In this document: positions 42,601-45,600 of the stretch, in pieces | How positions within the stretch are numbered: the stretch's first letter is position 1 | Layout: every line of letters starts with the position of its first letter | NCBI GenBank assembly: GCA_032622095.1 | Contig: CP136065.1 | Location: 95,423,343 to 95,487,342, forward strand | Origin: Siphonodentalium dalli | Taxonomy: Eukaryota > Mollusca > Scaphopoda > Gadilida > Siphonodentaliidae | Reading direction: 5' to 3' | Length of the DNA stretch: 64,000 nucleotides | Made by a program: the position numbers and the translations under genes | The notes under the pieces: model-generated | Told to the model about the DNA's origin: nothing | What the model saw: only the letters and a program-made list of their open reading frames with translations | Databases searched by the model: none

Positions 42601-45600
42601 CACTTCCGGTAGAGTCTCGCGTACAATGGATACTGCTGTTCTAGACTAATATCAGGGTGTTGACACTGTTATGTCAGCGAGTTTATGTGCGAAAATACCA
42701 CCCCTTTGTGGGAGTTGCGTGTGTTATTATATAAACGGTGATTGTTGTCCAAGGATATAGCAGAAATGGCGATCAGTAAACACAAAATATGAGTCAGTGA
42801 AACAATAGGCGCTAGATTCCGCCGGGAACAGACAGAATCGTATTCACGGCTAAAGGGTTTATGTGTTTACTAAGCCCGAGGACAGAATATAATAACACAA
42901 ATTTATCGCATAGAGAACTATAAAATGGAAACCATGAACCATGTACATACATCTATTCACGATTTCAGAATCTGCTCCAACATGTACTAGTTGACCGGTA
43001 TTTAAGTCGTTTTTGTTGCAAATATACTAAATAATATCATTTCCATTTGTAAAAATATTCACAATTTAAATGATTTTACGAAGTTACATGAAAAAGAGAG
43101 AATATTGAGTAAAACATTTAATTTTGTGTCCAAATAAGACAAACGCTCTTTATTGCTACCATATCAGGAATAGAATGAGGAACACTCTTTTTGGGTCCAT
43201 GTCGTGCGAATGGCTATTTTTTTTTTCAATGCATCTTATTTTGTTACATAATGCCGGTAGAAAAGTAGTTAAGATATGTATCGACCTATTCCGATACCGA
43301 GTAAAATTCAAAAGCTAATAATATTTTGTGTATGTTGAAGCGCAAACCGCCATGTGGCTTTACATTATTATTAAATCAGGCTGTTAACCCATGTAATGCC
43401 GTCACATATACCGTCTGGCAAAACTTGAAGGATGTTGTTTCGGAATGTGGCACTTTTATATGTAAAAACCATCCATTTTTAGTCAGCAGTCCAGATTGAA
43501 TAGTTAGTGCTTCGAAAGTAGTTGAAGTTAACTTAAATGCCCCTATTCTGCACGAAACACCACGATTTCGCCAGAAACAGTTAACTACATTGAAAATGTT
43601 AATCAGAAATTCTCTTTGAAAATCTCCAATAAATATTTCTACCAGGTCCAGGGTCAGTTGTTGTGTAGGGGAGGAAAGAATTTGATTTTATCGTATACAC
43701 ATTTATTGACTTCAAAGTGATCAATATTAAAAGAGATGATAAGTTTATATAAAAATGCACTGCTGAAGGATTGTCCTTGAATTTATGAATACTGTAAGAC
43801 GGAACTTTCTTGAATGAAGATTCCTCTGTTTGGGCTGTGGCACTGAATGATGATAATGCATGTAGTCCTGTGTCGATAACATCAGTGTCATCAATCGGCA
43901 GATCCACAGATATAGAATTTCTATAACCTTTCGTTATGTTATGAAAACTCGCTTGAATTTACGAAATGAACTGAACAGTATTTAAATCAGTATAGCACAT
44001 ATCAAGCTACATGTACTTCAATATAGAGGAATTGAACTTGTATTACATTAGATCAGTCATTAAGCAAACTCAATAAAGAGCGTTGCTTGTTTCATTAGCA
44101 TTGTCCAGTACGGCTTCATTACAATGTTTATTAATATTTTATGAATTCTTGAAATAGGGAAAATATGAAATGCAGATAGGTAAATGAATGTTTTTGGTTA
44201 TATACAGGTATAATGTTACATTGTTGGTTGGATATTTACAAATGCATATGGTTATGTAAATTACTTATTTTAAAGAGAATATAGATTCAAATGATTCGAG
44301 GCCAAATTGACTCCATTGTTTTATTCATTTCCATATACAGGTCATATCGCAGAAAGAGGATTTTTGGTATTCACCATAACCGGCTTGAACTAATATCTAG
44401 AAAATAGTGTTATCGTTCATTCGACCAGACTTTAAAATTCATAACCAGAATTTATGTCAGTCAAGAGTCATGTCACATGAAATTTAACATTATTTTTTAT
44501 ATATTAGATCAAACAGAATCATCTATGCAGTGTCAGGTACAATTTCTATTTCGGAAATTGTCACAACATGAAGCAGACAAAGTTAATTTCTGTCCAAAGA
44601 AGCTGAAATATCGAAGTCTGTGCTGTGTACAACTGGACCAAGAAGTGTATTCAACACCATTTGGAATTTTGAATAGTTCTCAAGGCCAACTGGTATAAAA
44701 ATGCACTGCTGAAGGATTGTCCTTGAATTTATGAATACTAAAATACGGAACTTTCTTGAATGAAGATTCCTCGGATTGGGCTTAGTGTGGCACTGAATGA
44801 TGATAATACATGTAGTCCTGTGTCAATAACATCAGTGTCATCAATCGGCAGATCCACAGATATAGTCAAAATATATATATCATGCAAGCCAAATTTTAAC
44901 TCACACATACGTTTCCATATTTAACAGTTTATATGTTTTCATTTAAAAAAAACATACTTTTGTCATATCTGGCTAGAAATTGGTCATCAGTGAAATGTAT
45001 GGCACAAACAACGGAAAATACGCCAGGTTCCCATTTGTCATTTCTCTTGTTTGGCACGTTACTCCATCGAATGGCGATTATCCATTTCTCACGAAGCTGT
45101 AAATTAACTTTATTGGCAGATTTTGGAAATAAAATGTCCACCGCGATTGTTGCAGTACATTGCACAACATTGTCCTGGCATTTTCTGTGAATATTTAGTT
45201 GCAGATAGCTAGATATTAATAATAATCAGGCGTAATACATCTACTTCGTTGTAAATCCAACGCGGAAGTGAATAGGCATTGACTTAACCGGAAATTGATA
45301 TATCTGTTGGTGCGCCCCGTAGCGGCCGCTGGCGTTAAGGGAAATAACCGCAAAAAGATAGCCCATTGAAGTTGAACATTGAAATATGATCGTTTGTTAC
45401 ATATATTTCATTACTTGTCAACATGCCTGGATTTAGTGTGCCTGATATCTGCAGAATGAGATCCCCAGAGGGTCAATTTATAGTGATGTTACCATGCACA
45501 GCAGGCTAGCATCACCAAATTCACTCTCTGGAGACCTCATTCTACTTAGATCTCATCTTCTGGGAAGTATCTATAGTCTCAAATTAACATTGTTTTTAGT

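Larger units (their letters stand above)
42551..45368 (-). mobile_element. Candidate THAP-domain DNA transposon relic
   Basis: CAATGGGCTATCT at 42551 and AGATAGCCCATTG ending at 45368 are exact 13-bp inverted repeats. A minus-strand THAP-like coding piece lies just inside the right end. A segment of about 165 bp occurs twice (43748-43910 and 44692-44864). P elements and Kolobok transposons both use THAP DNA-binding domains; no clear target duplication was found to choose between them. Confidence 0.6.
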
